DNA of 12,340 bases from an uncultured Lachnospiraceae bacterium (lineage in GTDB: Bacteria > Bacillota_A > Clostridia > Lachnospirales > Lachnospiraceae): contig CAMKAA010000008.1 of NCBI GenBank assembly GCA_946410365.1, positions 1-12,340 on the forward strand, given 5' to 3'. The notes under the pieces were generated by a model. The model made no database searches. It worked only from the letters and a program-made list of their open reading frames with translations, and had not been told where the DNA came from. Both the position numbers and the translations under genes were made by a program. Every line of letters begins with the position of its first letter. The first letter of the stretch is position 1. Of the stretch, positions 1-6,374 are shown piece by piece.

Positions 1-691
1 GATCCCGCAGGTCCTCTTCCTTCTTCTTCTGGTCCTCGAAATAGGAAACGGCAAAACCGGTACCGTATTCGAGCTCGGGAACTTCGAAATCCGCCTCGGC
101 GCTCAGTCTCTCAAAGAAAGCGTCCAGCATGGCAAGTTCCTTCTCATGCTTCTTCAGCTTTTTCTTCTGCGTTCCGGAGAAGAAATGAATTCCTGCGAAT
201 TCGATGTGGGGATAATTCTTTCTGTCCTTTATAAGGCCGAGGATCGTATCCTCGTCCATACCAAACTGACTGTCGTTAGTAAGTCTGGGGTAGACCCTGA
301 GGGTCTTTTCATGCGCGTCCGCCCACTCAGACAGCATTTTAAGCTGGAGCGGGGATTCCGCTGTATATCTCGCAATGTCCTGACCGTATTCGAGGATCTC
401 CATCAGGTCTTCGCGGATCTTTAAAACGCCGGAGATATAGAGCTTCTCCGCCGGGATCTCAAGGTCTCTGCAGATCCTGAACTCGCCCATGGAGCACACT
501 TCGATCCGCTCCACCTGTCTGGACATCTCAAGGGTCAGAAAAGGGTTGGTCTTCATTGAATATGTAAGTCCGATCTCTCCTCTGAACGCGTCGCGGAATC
601 TCTGCACGCGGTCTCTTATGCAGTCGAGATCAAACAGATACAGCGGTGTGCCGAAGCGGTCGGCCGCCTCTTTGATTCTGTTCAGTTCCAT
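1..691 (-). CDS. PLP-dependent fold-type III decarboxylase-like protein (C-terminus cut by window edge)
   Basis: The 230 visible residues form the N-terminal alanine-racemase-like barrel of the ornithine/diaminopimelate decarboxylase family. Lys47 in the motif YSMKTNP is the expected PLP Schiff-base lysine. His169 in GIHFFSGTQ matches the histidine that stacks on the PLP ring, and EYGTG (208-212) sits where the family has its glycine-rich phosphate loop. The C-terminal beta domain carrying the CE.x.D motif is off the window. I chose ATG 691 over ATG 697 because GAGAGG lies 8 bases before 691 but only 2 before 697. It starts 14 bases after the DltA-like adenylation gene, so the two are almost certainly co-transcribed. 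It is clearly different from the lysA product in this window. Known relatives decarboxylate free basic amino acids or, as in BtrK of butirosin biosynthesis, a carrier-bound glutamate. The substrate here is unknown; racemase activity cannot be excluded. Confidence 0.85.
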   Translation of the reverse strand, partial: MELNRIKEAADRFGTPLYLFDLDCIRDRVQRFRDAFRGEIGLTYSMKTNPFLTLEMSRQVERIEVCSMGEFRICRDLEIPAEKLYISGVLKIREDLMEILEYGQDIARYTAESPLQLKMLSEWADAHEKTLRVYPRLTNDSQFGMDEDTILGLIKDRKNYPHIEFAGIHFFSGTQKKKLKKHEKELAMLDAFFERLSAEADFEVPELEYGTGFAVSYFEDQKKKEEDLRD

Positions 692-705
692 AGTCATAAC
701 CTCTC

Positions 706-2229
706 TTATTTCGCAGCCAGAAGTGACCTGAAATATGCTCTGTCGATCTTTCCGTTCTTATTATAAGGCATGTCGTCGACTCTGTTGATCCTTCCGGGAA
801 CCATATAAGCCGGCACCTTCTCCTTGAGACGGATCCTTACTTCCTTGGGATCGATGTCGCCCATGTACCAGCACACGATCCTGTTCTTGGGCTCATCGAA
901 GAGGCATACTGCTCTCGCCACGCCGTCCAGCGCCATGAAATTGGTCTCGATCTCCTCGAGCTCGATCCTGTGTCCCATGTGTTTGATCTGGAAGTCTCCG
1001 CGGCCGGCAAAATAGAGTTCGCCGTCAGTTCCGTATGCTGCCAGATCGCCTGTCTTATAGACGCGCTGTTCGCCTTCGCCGAAGTCATACATGATGAACT
1101 GTTTCGCGGTCTGCTCCGGATTGTTGTAATAGCAGATCGCCAGGGACTCGCCTGCGCAGCAGATCTCGCCTGAGACGCCGGGCTCCGTCACTACTTTGCC
1201 CTCTTCGTCCATAAGGAAAACGGTTCTTCCGGGGAAAGCGCCGCCGATGGGCAGCTTGTCCGTCTTCTCGAAAGTCCTGTTGATCCTGTAGTAAGTGCAG
1301 TTGCAGGTGATCTCGGAGGGTCCGTAAAGATTTACGTACTCTGTCTGCGGAAGCGCTGCCTGCCAGATCTGCAGATGCTTGATCGGCATAACTTCGCCGC
1401 TGAACATGATGATCCTGACCTTTTCGGGTACTCTGTAGCGCAGTCCCTTGAGTCCGGAGACGATGCAAAGAGCTGATACCGCCCAGATCAGTACTGTCAC
1501 ATTCTTGTCGCAGAGATAGTCCAGGAGCCTCGGAGGCGTGCTGAAGAACTCTCTGGGGATGAGGACGACTTCCGCTCCGGTAAACATTGCGGAATACAGG
1601 TCCTTGACAGATACATCGAAATCAAAAGGAGCCTGGTTTCCGAGGATATCCTCGCAGGTAATTCCGAAGATCTGTGTGAAGTGACCGATAAAATCAATTA
1701 CAGACTTATGGCCAACGATAATTCCCTTGGGATTTCCTGTGGATCCGGATGTGAAGACACCGTAGAGCGGGTCCTCTCCCTTGATCTGTTCGCGGATCTT
1801 AGCAAGTCTTGCAGCTTCTTCCTCGCTGATCCCGCCGGCTTCCGCATAGAGCTGCTCGAGATAGAGCACTTCTCCGGTATATCCGGACGCAGTGAGCTGC
1901 TCCCTTCTGGCCTCATCCACAACTACGATCTTTGATTCAAGGACATCAAGAATCTTGCGGATTCTCTCCGGCGGCTGCTCGGGGTTGACGCTGACATAAA
2001 AGCCGCCCGCGTAAACAACGCCGTACATGCAGGAAAGCGTAGCCGTACTCTTTTCAGCCAGGATAGCCACAGGCTGCTTCAGGCTGATCTTTCCGCTCAG
2101 GATCGCGCCGATCCCCCTCGCCTTCGTGACGAGTTCCGTATAAGTAAGGCAAACCGATCCGTCGTCAACTGCGGGACGGCTGCCGTATTCTTTCTCAGTC
2201 AGTTCAAGTCTGTCAAGTATAGTTTCCAA
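706..2229 (-). CDS. DltA-like amino acid adenylation enzyme (stand-alone A domain)
   Basis: This 507-residue protein has the length and architecture of D-alanine--D-alanyl carrier protein ligase (DltA), which activates an amino acid as AMP ester and loads it on a carrier protein phosphopantetheine in the cytoplasm. Visible core motifs are A3 TSGSTGNPKG (160-169), A4 NQAPFDFDVSVKD (198-210, with Asp205 at the amino-group anchor position), A5 LYGPSE (301-306), A7 YKTGD (391-395), A8 GRGDFQIKHMGHRIELEEIE (409-428) and A10 NKNGKID (490-496, catalytic Lys494). There is no fused carrier or condensation domain. DltA enzymes have MFCGEV around the chirality-determining Cys; this protein has MFSGEV (Ser277). 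The start is taken as TTG 2229, which has GGAAGGAG 10 bases upstream; an ATG at 2274 would add 15 residues but has no such site. It leads the decarboxylase-like gene. Substrate is uncertain. Confidence 0.88.
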   Translation of the reverse strand: METILDRLELTEKEYGSRPAVDDGSVCLTYTELVTKARGIGAILSGKISLKQPVAILAEKSTATLSCMYGVVYAGGFYVSVNPEQPPERIRKILDVLESKIVVVDEARREQLTASGYTGEVLYLEQLYAEAGGISEEEAARLAKIREQIKGEDPLYGVFTSGSTGNPKGIIVGHKSVIDFIGHFTQIFGITCEDILGNQAPFDFDVSVKDLYSAMFTGAEVVLIPREFFSTPPRLLDYLCDKNVTVLIWAVSALCIVSGLKGLRYRVPEKVRIIMFSGEVMPIKHLQIWQAALPQTEYVNLYGPSEITCNCTYYRINRTFEKTDKLPIGGAFPGRTVFLMDEEGKVVTEPGVSGEICCAGESLAICYYNNPEQTAKQFIMYDFGEGEQRVYKTGDLAAYGTDGELYFAGRGDFQIKHMGHRIELEEIETNFMALDGVARAVCLFDEPKNRIVCWYMGDIDPKEVRIRLKEKVPAYMVPGRINRVDDMPYNKNGKIDRAYFRSLLAAK

Positions 2230-2239
2230 AAGTAATACA

Positions 2240-2247
2240 CTCCTTCC
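2240..2247 (-). promoter_or_regulatory. Ribosome binding site that sets a TTG start for the adenylation gene
   Basis: GGAAGGAG on the minus strand is followed by a 10-base spacer and TTG GAA ACT. It lies inside the longer reading frame that begins at ATG 2274, so it argues that translation begins at the TTG and that the first 15 codons of the longer frame are leader. Confidence 0.6.
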
Positions 2248-2281
2248 AATATCAATAATTGACTTTAACCGCATCTAATCT

Positions 2282-2310
2282 ACCATAATCTCAAAATTTC
2301 ATTTTTGCAA
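2282..2310 (-). promoter_or_regulatory. Candidate promoter for the adenylation/decarboxylase operon
   Basis: On the minus strand TTGCAA (2310-2305) is followed by a 17-base spacer and TATGGT (2287-2282). Both hexamers match the sigma-A consensus at four of six positions and the surroundings are AT-rich. The position, about 50 bases before the TTG start, is suitable. This is a weak match and only a candidate. Confidence 0.35.
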
Positions 2311-2338
2311 GCCTATTGTGTTAATTACCGGCAAAAAC

Positions 2339-2367
2339 TCGACAAATTCTTTCTTCTGCATTATACT
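2339..2367 (+). promoter_or_regulatory. Sigma-A type promoter for the SGNH gene
   Basis: TCGACA (2339-2344) matches TTGACA at five of six positions. After an exact 17-base spacer TATACT (2362-2367) matches TATAAT at five of six. Transcription would begin near 2374, leaving a leader of about 95 bases before ATG 2470. Confidence 0.65.
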
Positions 2368-2385
2368 GAAAATTCAGAATTTGTC
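2341..2385. promoter_or_regulatory. Perfect 10-bp inverted repeat around the SGNH promoter, likely operator
   Basis: GACAAATTCT (2341-2350) and its exact reverse complement AGAATTTGTC (2376-2385) are separated by 25 bases. The left arm overlaps the -35 box and the right arm covers the expected transcription start, so the -10 box lies between the arms. A second, smaller palindrome CTGAAAATTCAG (2366-2377) overlaps the end of the -10 box. The core AATTTGT occurs again at 2415-2421. The left arm lies upstream of the start site, so this reads as a DNA operator rather than an RNA hairpin. The binding protein is unknown. Confidence 0.5.
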
Positions 2386-2469
2386 ACTTTCGGGAATTGA
2401 TCAAAATTGGAAACAATTTGTGATCGCCGTAAGGCCGCCGTTCGGTCATTCATAAAGGACTTACAGGAT

Positions 2470-3507
2470 ATGCCGCAGGAACCCTCTACAATTACTATAT
2501 CAAAATATACCGTCCCCATACGGTCGGTGCTTAAGATCATCGCCTTTTTTCTGATCCTCGCGTTCCTTCTTGTCGGAGCCGGGATCCTCTTAAACCCGGG
2601 ACAGTGGTTTTTGGAAGGAAGGATCAAGGACAGAAACGCCCGGGACGCGGAGATCACAACGATCCCCCGGGACTGTATCGATATCTATAATATAGGAAAC
2701 AGCCTCGCCATGGTGGGAATCTCCCCCATGGACCTTTGGAAAGACGAAGGTTTTACTTCCTTTAATCTATGCAAAGGCGCAGCGAAGACATCGGAAGCGT
2801 ATTATCTGCTAAAGCACGGACTCGATTACCAGCATCCGGATCTCATACTCATTGAGTCCAATATGCTGTTTCGGACCGACGATCCTTTATCCGATCTCGG
2901 CACCGGGCTCACGGAGTTCTTTGAATATTACTTCCCTTTCTGCAGGTACCACAACCTGTGGCAGGCCGTCGGATCAGCTCCGAGCCTTCGCGAATACTAT
3001 ATGGGATATCTGATCAGTGAGCATATCCTGCCTTACACAGGAGATACAGACTACTTAAAGCCCACAGATGAGAGGAAAAAGATCGAGCGCCTCTCCACTT
3101 ACTATATGGACAGGATCCTCAGACTCTGTGAGAAAAACGATATCGATGTGATCTTCTACAGCCTCTGCTCTCCCAAGTGCTATGATACCACAAGGCTCAA
3201 CTCCATAAGGGACTACGCGCAGTCCCGGGGACTTACCTACATTGACCTCAATCAGAACTGGGAAGAGATCGGCATCGACTGGAGTCACGACACCAGGGAC
3301 GAGGGCGATCATCTCAATGAATACGGCGTCGCCAAGGTCACCTCTTACATAGGCAATTATCTCAGAGAGAATTACAGCCTCACCGACCATCGGGGAGAGC
3401 CCGAATACAGCAGTTGGGATACGCTGTATGCAGCCTACGAGAATACGCTTGAGAAGATGGAAGGCGTAAGCTACTACATGCTCGAAGGCGATGAGATCTA
3501 CGACTGA
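2470..3507 (+). CDS. Membrane-anchored SGNH/GDSL-type acyltransferase-like protein (DltD/AlgX-like role)
   Basis: This is a 345-residue protein with a short cytoplasmic N-terminus, one membrane segment (about 20-41, rich in Leu/Ile/Phe) and a large extracytoplasmic domain. The domain begins with DIYNIGNSLAMVGISP, where Ser78 of GNS fits SGNH block I, and ends with DEGDHLNEYG (277-286), where His281 with Asp277 or Asp280 fits the catalytic acid/His block. Proteins of this layout work with membrane-bound O-acyltransferases in attaching acyl or D-alanyl groups to envelope polymers; that is family knowledge, and no such partner is in the window. ATG 2470 is preferred because AAAGGA precedes it; an in-frame TTG at 2407 would add 21 residues but has only a weak upstream site. 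The gene is divergent from the DltA-like operon and ends at a shared bidirectional terminator. The exact reaction is unknown; a simple esterase is possible. Confidence 0.75.
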   Translation: MPQEPSTITISKYTVPIRSVLKIIAFFLILAFLLVGAGILLNPGQWFLEGRIKDRNARDAEITTIPRDCIDIYNIGNSLAMVGISPMDLWKDEGFTSFNLCKGAAKTSEAYYLLKHGLDYQHPDLILIESNMLFRTDDPLSDLGTGLTEFFEYYFPFCRYHNLWQAVGSAPSLREYYMGYLISEHILPYTGDTDYLKPTDERKKIERLSTYYMDRILRLCEKNDIDVIFYSLCSPKCYDTTRLNSIRDYAQSRGLTYIDLNQNWEEIGIDWSHDTRDEGDHLNEYGVAKVTSYIGNYLRENYSLTDHRGEPEYSSWDTLYAAYENTLEKMEGVSYYMLEGDEIYD

Positions 3508-3520
3508 TCATTATCAAAGA

Positions 3521-3554
3521 AAACGGATGGTTCCTCAGAACCATCCGTTTTTTT
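3521..3554. terminator. Bidirectional intrinsic terminator between SGNH and HAD genes
   Basis: A perfect 13-bp stem (AAACGGATGGTTC at 3521-3533 against 3538-3550) with loop CTCA is followed on the plus strand by a T run through 3554. On the minus strand the stem is followed by TCTTTGATAA after the closing TTT, so it can serve both converging transcripts. The right arm encodes the last residues of the HAD protein (NGWF) and the loop contains its TGA stop. Confidence 0.85.
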
Positions 3555-4320
3555 GACATACTTTATAAATACCGTCCTCCACATTTGAAGGAGCGATCTC
3601 ATCCGCCGCGGCTTTGAGCGCGGGATGCCCGTTGCCCATTGCGACCTTGTAAAACTCCGGGGCAAACATATCCAGATCATTGGTGTCATCGCCAAATACC
3701 ACTACACTCTCCGGATCTCCGCCGACAAGTTCCAGGCATCTCATGATCCCTTCCCTCTTGCAGTCCTGCTGGATCAGCAGGTATTCCGGCTCAAACCACA
3801 GACGTCCCAGGGGCTCTGACGCGGGCAGGATCTCCAGGATATCCTTCTCGCAGGTCTGCGGTATAGAAATGTACATCTTATAGATGATCCCTTTTTCTTC
3901 AGGCGTGTAGTTCTTGTCGATCACATAAGTGGTAGGCTCTTTTCTGATCCCGGCCTGATCATAAAACCTGAAATCCCTGGTCCTCACCAGCTCGGAGTCC
4001 TCGTCGGCGACCAGAACGCCGTAGCCCTTCTCCAGTGCCTCATAGTACAGTCTGAGCGCATCCTCATACACCAGCGGACTGTTCTCCACAAGTATTTTGT
4101 CAATGACGATCGCCTTGCCGCCGTTGCACACCATATTGTCAAACCCGTTCTCTTCAAAGAACTTCCTTGCTTTATAGTGTGCCCTCCCGGTGTTGATCGC
4201 GACGAAATGTCCGGCGTCTCTGAGTTTTTTAAGGGCCAGCGCTGCCGAAGGAACGATCTTTCCCGTACTCCTGTCCGTCAGCGTCCCGTCGATATCAAAG
4301 AAGAAATGCTTTTTTTCCAT
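3535..4320 (-). CDS. Cof-type HAD superfamily phosphatase
   Basis: The 261-residue protein carries all four HAD motifs: DIDGT (9-13, nucleophile Asp9 and acid/base Asp11), NTGR (43-46), Lys188 and GDDTND (210-215). The cap segment between motifs II and III (about 80-180) is the large C2 type of the Cof/YidA group. Members dephosphorylate sugar phosphates, nucleotides or cofactors such as FMN and PLP in the cytoplasm; the substrate cannot be read from sequence. The start ATG 4320 has GGGAG three bases upstream, immediately after the lysA stop 10 bases away, so it is translated from the lysA transcript. The C-terminal five codons form one arm of the transcription terminator, which ties the end of the protein to RNA structure. 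A role in clearing a phosphorylated compound linked to the PLP or lysine genes would be speculation. Confidence 0.9.
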   Translation of the reverse strand: MEKKHFFFDIDGTLTDRSTGKIVPSAALALKKLRDAGHFVAINTGRAHYKARKFFEENGFDNMVCNGGKAIVIDKILVENSPLVYEDALRLYYEALEKGYGVLVADEDSELVRTRDFRFYDQAGIRKEPTTYVIDKNYTPEEKGIIYKMYISIPQTCEKDILEILPASEPLGRLWFEPEYLLIQQDCKREGIMRCLELVGGDPESVVVFGDDTNDLDMFAPEFYKVAMGNGHPALKAAADEIAPSNVEDGIYKVCQKNGWF

Positions 4321-4330
4321 GATCTCCCGC

Positions 4331-5626
4331 TCAGCCTCTCAGTTCTCTGTACTGCTCCTGAAGACTGTCGTAAAACTCGGTGCCGTTGAAAGTCGCGAAG
4401 TAGTCCATCTCTGTCTCCGCCCTGCGGATCTCCTGTACGCTTCCGTCCTCCCTGAGAAGAAGCTCAGCGCTGCGCAGCCTTCCGTTGTAGTTGTATCCCA
4501 TTGCGAAACCGTGCGCGCCGGTATCGTGAATAAAGAGATAATCCCCCATATCGATCTTGGGGAGCAGGCGGTCCACAGCAAACTTGTCGTTGTTCTCGCA
4601 CAGAGAACCCGTGACATCATACATGTGATCCCGAAGCGCATCCTCTTTGCCAAGCACCGTGATGTGATGATAGGAACCGTACATCGCAGGTCTCATCAGG
4701 TTCGCCGCGCAGGCATCCACGCCAATGTATTCCTTATAGATATGCTTTTCATGGATCGCTTTGGTGATCAATGCGCCGTAAGGAGCCAGCATGAAGCGGC
4801 CCATTTCGCAGTAGATCGCCACATCGCCCATGCCCTTGTCGCGCAGGACAGCGTCGTAAACTTCCTTAACTCCCTCGCCGATCACAGCAATGTCGTTAGG
4901 CGTATCATAGGGCGAATACGCTATGCCGACGCCGCCCGACAGATTGACGAAAGCGATGTGCACATCGAAGGTGCGGTGCAGCTCAGCCACAAGTTCAAAC
5001 AACTGTGCGGCCAGCATCGGATAATACTCATTAGTGACAGTATTACTTGCCAGGAAAGCATGAATGCCGAAGTGCTTAACACCCTTTTCTTTGAGGATCC
5101 TTACTCCCTCGAAGAGCTGCTGCTTCGTGAATCCGTATTTGGAATCGCCGGGGTTGTCCATGATCCCGTTAGACATCCTGAAGACACCGCCGGGATTATA
5201 GCGAAGACTCATGGTCTCAGGGAATTTTCCTCCCAGGATCTCCTCCAGAAAAGGAATGTGCGTGATATCATCCAGGTTGATGATGGCGCCGAGTTTAGCC
5301 GCGTACGCGTACTCCTCCGCAGGCGTATCGTTGGAGGAAAACATGATGTGCTTTCCGTCCGCCCCGACAGCGTCGGCCAGCATCAGCTCTGCAAGGGAAG
5401 AGCAGTCAAAACCGAAATCATAATCATTAAAGATCTTCATGATATAGGGATTCGGAGTCGCCTTTACGGCAAAATATTCACGGAATCCGGGATTCCAGGA
5501 AAACGCCTTTTTCACCGCCTCCGCGTTCTCGCGGATTCCCTTTTCATCATACAGATAAAAGGGGGTTGGCCATTTCTTCGCTATCTCTTCTGCCTTCTCT
5601 CTGGTGATATAGGGTGTTTTTTTCAT
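4331..5626 (-). CDS. lysA: Diaminopimelate decarboxylase, divergent clostridial type
   Basis: This 431-residue PLP enzyme converts meso-diaminopimelate to L-lysine and CO2, the last step of lysine synthesis. Lys55 in AVKATPNP is the Schiff-base lysine, His189 in GIHAF is the ring-stacking residue, GGVG (231-234) the phosphate loop, EMGRF (274-278) replaces the usual EPGR, and CENND (343-347) is the CESGD motif that completes the partner active site. The C-terminal DTGAHGFAMGYNYN (368-381) has His372 where most family members have the Tyr that contacts the PLP phosphate. I recall the same variant sequence pattern as typical of Lachnospiraceae enzymes annotated as LysA. GGAGG lies four to five bases before ATG 5626. 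It lies between ung (53 bases upstream, with a strong palindrome in the gap) and the HAD gene (10 bases downstream). A different amino acid substrate is possible but less likely. Confidence 0.85.
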   Translation of the reverse strand: MKKTPYITREKAEEIAKKWPTPFYLYDEKGIRENAEAVKKAFSWNPGFREYFAVKATPNPYIMKIFNDYDFGFDCSSLAELMLADAVGADGKHIMFSSNDTPAEEYAYAAKLGAIINLDDITHIPFLEEILGGKFPETMSLRYNPGGVFRMSNGIMDNPGDSKYGFTKQQLFEGVRILKEKGVKHFGIHAFLASNTVTNEYYPMLAAQLFELVAELHRTFDVHIAFVNLSGGVGIAYSPYDTPNDIAVIGEGVKEVYDAVLRDKGMGDVAIYCEMGRFMLAPYGALITKAIHEKHIYKEYIGVDACAANLMRPAMYGSYHHITVLGKEDALRDHMYDVTGSLCENNDKFAVDRLLPKIDMGDYLFIHDTGAHGFAMGYNYNGRLRSAELLLREDGSVQEIRRAETEMDYFATFNGTEFYDSLQEQYRELRG

Positions 5627-5642
5627 GATTCCTCCAATTTCC

Positions 5643-5662
5643 GGAAGATCCCGGGATCTTCC
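5643..5662. repeat. Perfect 20-bp palindrome between ung and lysA
   Basis: GGAAGATCCC is followed directly by its exact reverse complement, giving a 20-bp palindrome centred on CCCGGG. TTCCGGAA (5639-5646) is a second palindrome overlapping one edge. On the minus strand the element sits 18 bases after the ung stop and about 10 bases before the lysA ribosome site. No T run follows it in that direction, so it is not a standard terminator for the operon; AACTTTTATT follows on the plus strand, where no gene reads through. It may be an RNA processing or stabilising hairpin, or a protein site. Confidence 0.6.
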
Positions 5663-5679
5663 AACTTTTATTCGCGCGG

Positions 5680-6348
5680 TCAGAGCTGCCAGTCTATCGG
5701 CGTCTCCCCGTGTGCTTCCAAAAACTCATTGCATTCACTGAAATGCCTGCATCCGAAGAACCCTCTGTAGGCTGACAGCGGGCTTGGGTGCGGCGCCTTG
5801 AGGACCAGGTGCTTCGGATTCGTCACCATTACGGACTTGGTCTGTGCAGGAGAGCCCCAGAGCATATAGACGATCGGCCTGTCCTGCTGCTCCACTGCCT
5901 GTATGATCGCATCCGTAAACTGTTCCCAGCCGTGCCCCCTGTGTGAATTCGCCTGATGGGCCCGGACAGTCAGCACTGTGTTCAGAAGAAGTACTCCCTG
6001 CTGCGCCCATTTGGTGAGACACCCGGTCTGCGGCATTTTGCAGCCGACATCATCGTGCAGTTCCCTGAAGATGTTGATCAGTGAGGGCGGGATCTCTTTC
6101 TGGTCCTCCGGCACTGAAAAACAGAGGCCGTGGGCCTGGTGCACATTGTGGTAGGGATCCTGTCCGAGGATCACTACTTTGACCTTTCCAAGCGGGGTCA
6201 GGTGCAGCGCATTGAAAATCTGGTCCGCAGGCGGATATATAGTTCCGCTTCTGTATTCTTTCTGCAGGAATGTATAAAGCTCTCTGTAATAGGGTTTGGC
6301 AAATTCCGCTTTGACGGCAGGGAGCCAATCTCCTGTGATCTGTGCCAT
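5680..6348 (-). CDS. ung: Uracil-DNA glycosylase, family 1
   Basis: The 222-residue protein is of normal length for bacterial Ung. It removes uracil from DNA as the first step of base excision repair. GQDPYHN (62-68) holds the water-activating Asp64; LLLNTVLTVRA (120-130) contains the uracil-recognising Asn; HPSPLS (187-192) contains His187 and the minor-groove insertion loop. ATG 6348 has AGAGGAAAG just upstream and follows the pepD-like stop by 26 bases, so it is part of the long minus-strand operon. Nothing about the protein is unusual; placement between a dipeptidase and lysA is probably only a shared transcript. Confidence 0.97.
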   Translation of the reverse strand: MAQITGDWLPAVKAEFAKPYYRELYTFLQKEYRSGTIYPPADQIFNALHLTPLGKVKVVILGQDPYHNVHQAHGLCFSVPEDQKEIPPSLINIFRELHDDVGCKMPQTGCLTKWAQQGVLLLNTVLTVRAHQANSHRGHGWEQFTDAIIQAVEQQDRPIVYMLWGSPAQTKSVMVTNPKHLVLKAPHPSPLSAYRGFFGCRHFSECNEFLEAHGETPIDWQL

Positions 6349-6374
6349 TTTCTTTCCTCTTTTGGTCTAAGGAA

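Noticed and set aside
706..2229. Calling the adenylation gene dltA and the SGNH gene dltD
   Set aside because: The core motifs resemble DltA, but the chirality Cys is changed, dltB and dltC are not adjacent, and the SGNH protein is divergent rather than in a dltABCD operon, so standard symbols would overstate the match.
5627..5679. Lysine riboswitch before lysA
   Set aside because: The gap to ung is only 53 bases, far too short for an L-box, and holds only the 20-bp palindrome.
4190..5770. Long plus-strand reading frame of 526 codons
   Set aside because: It lies opposite lysA and parts of two neighbours, has no family resemblance, and is explained by the codon pattern of the minus-strand gene.
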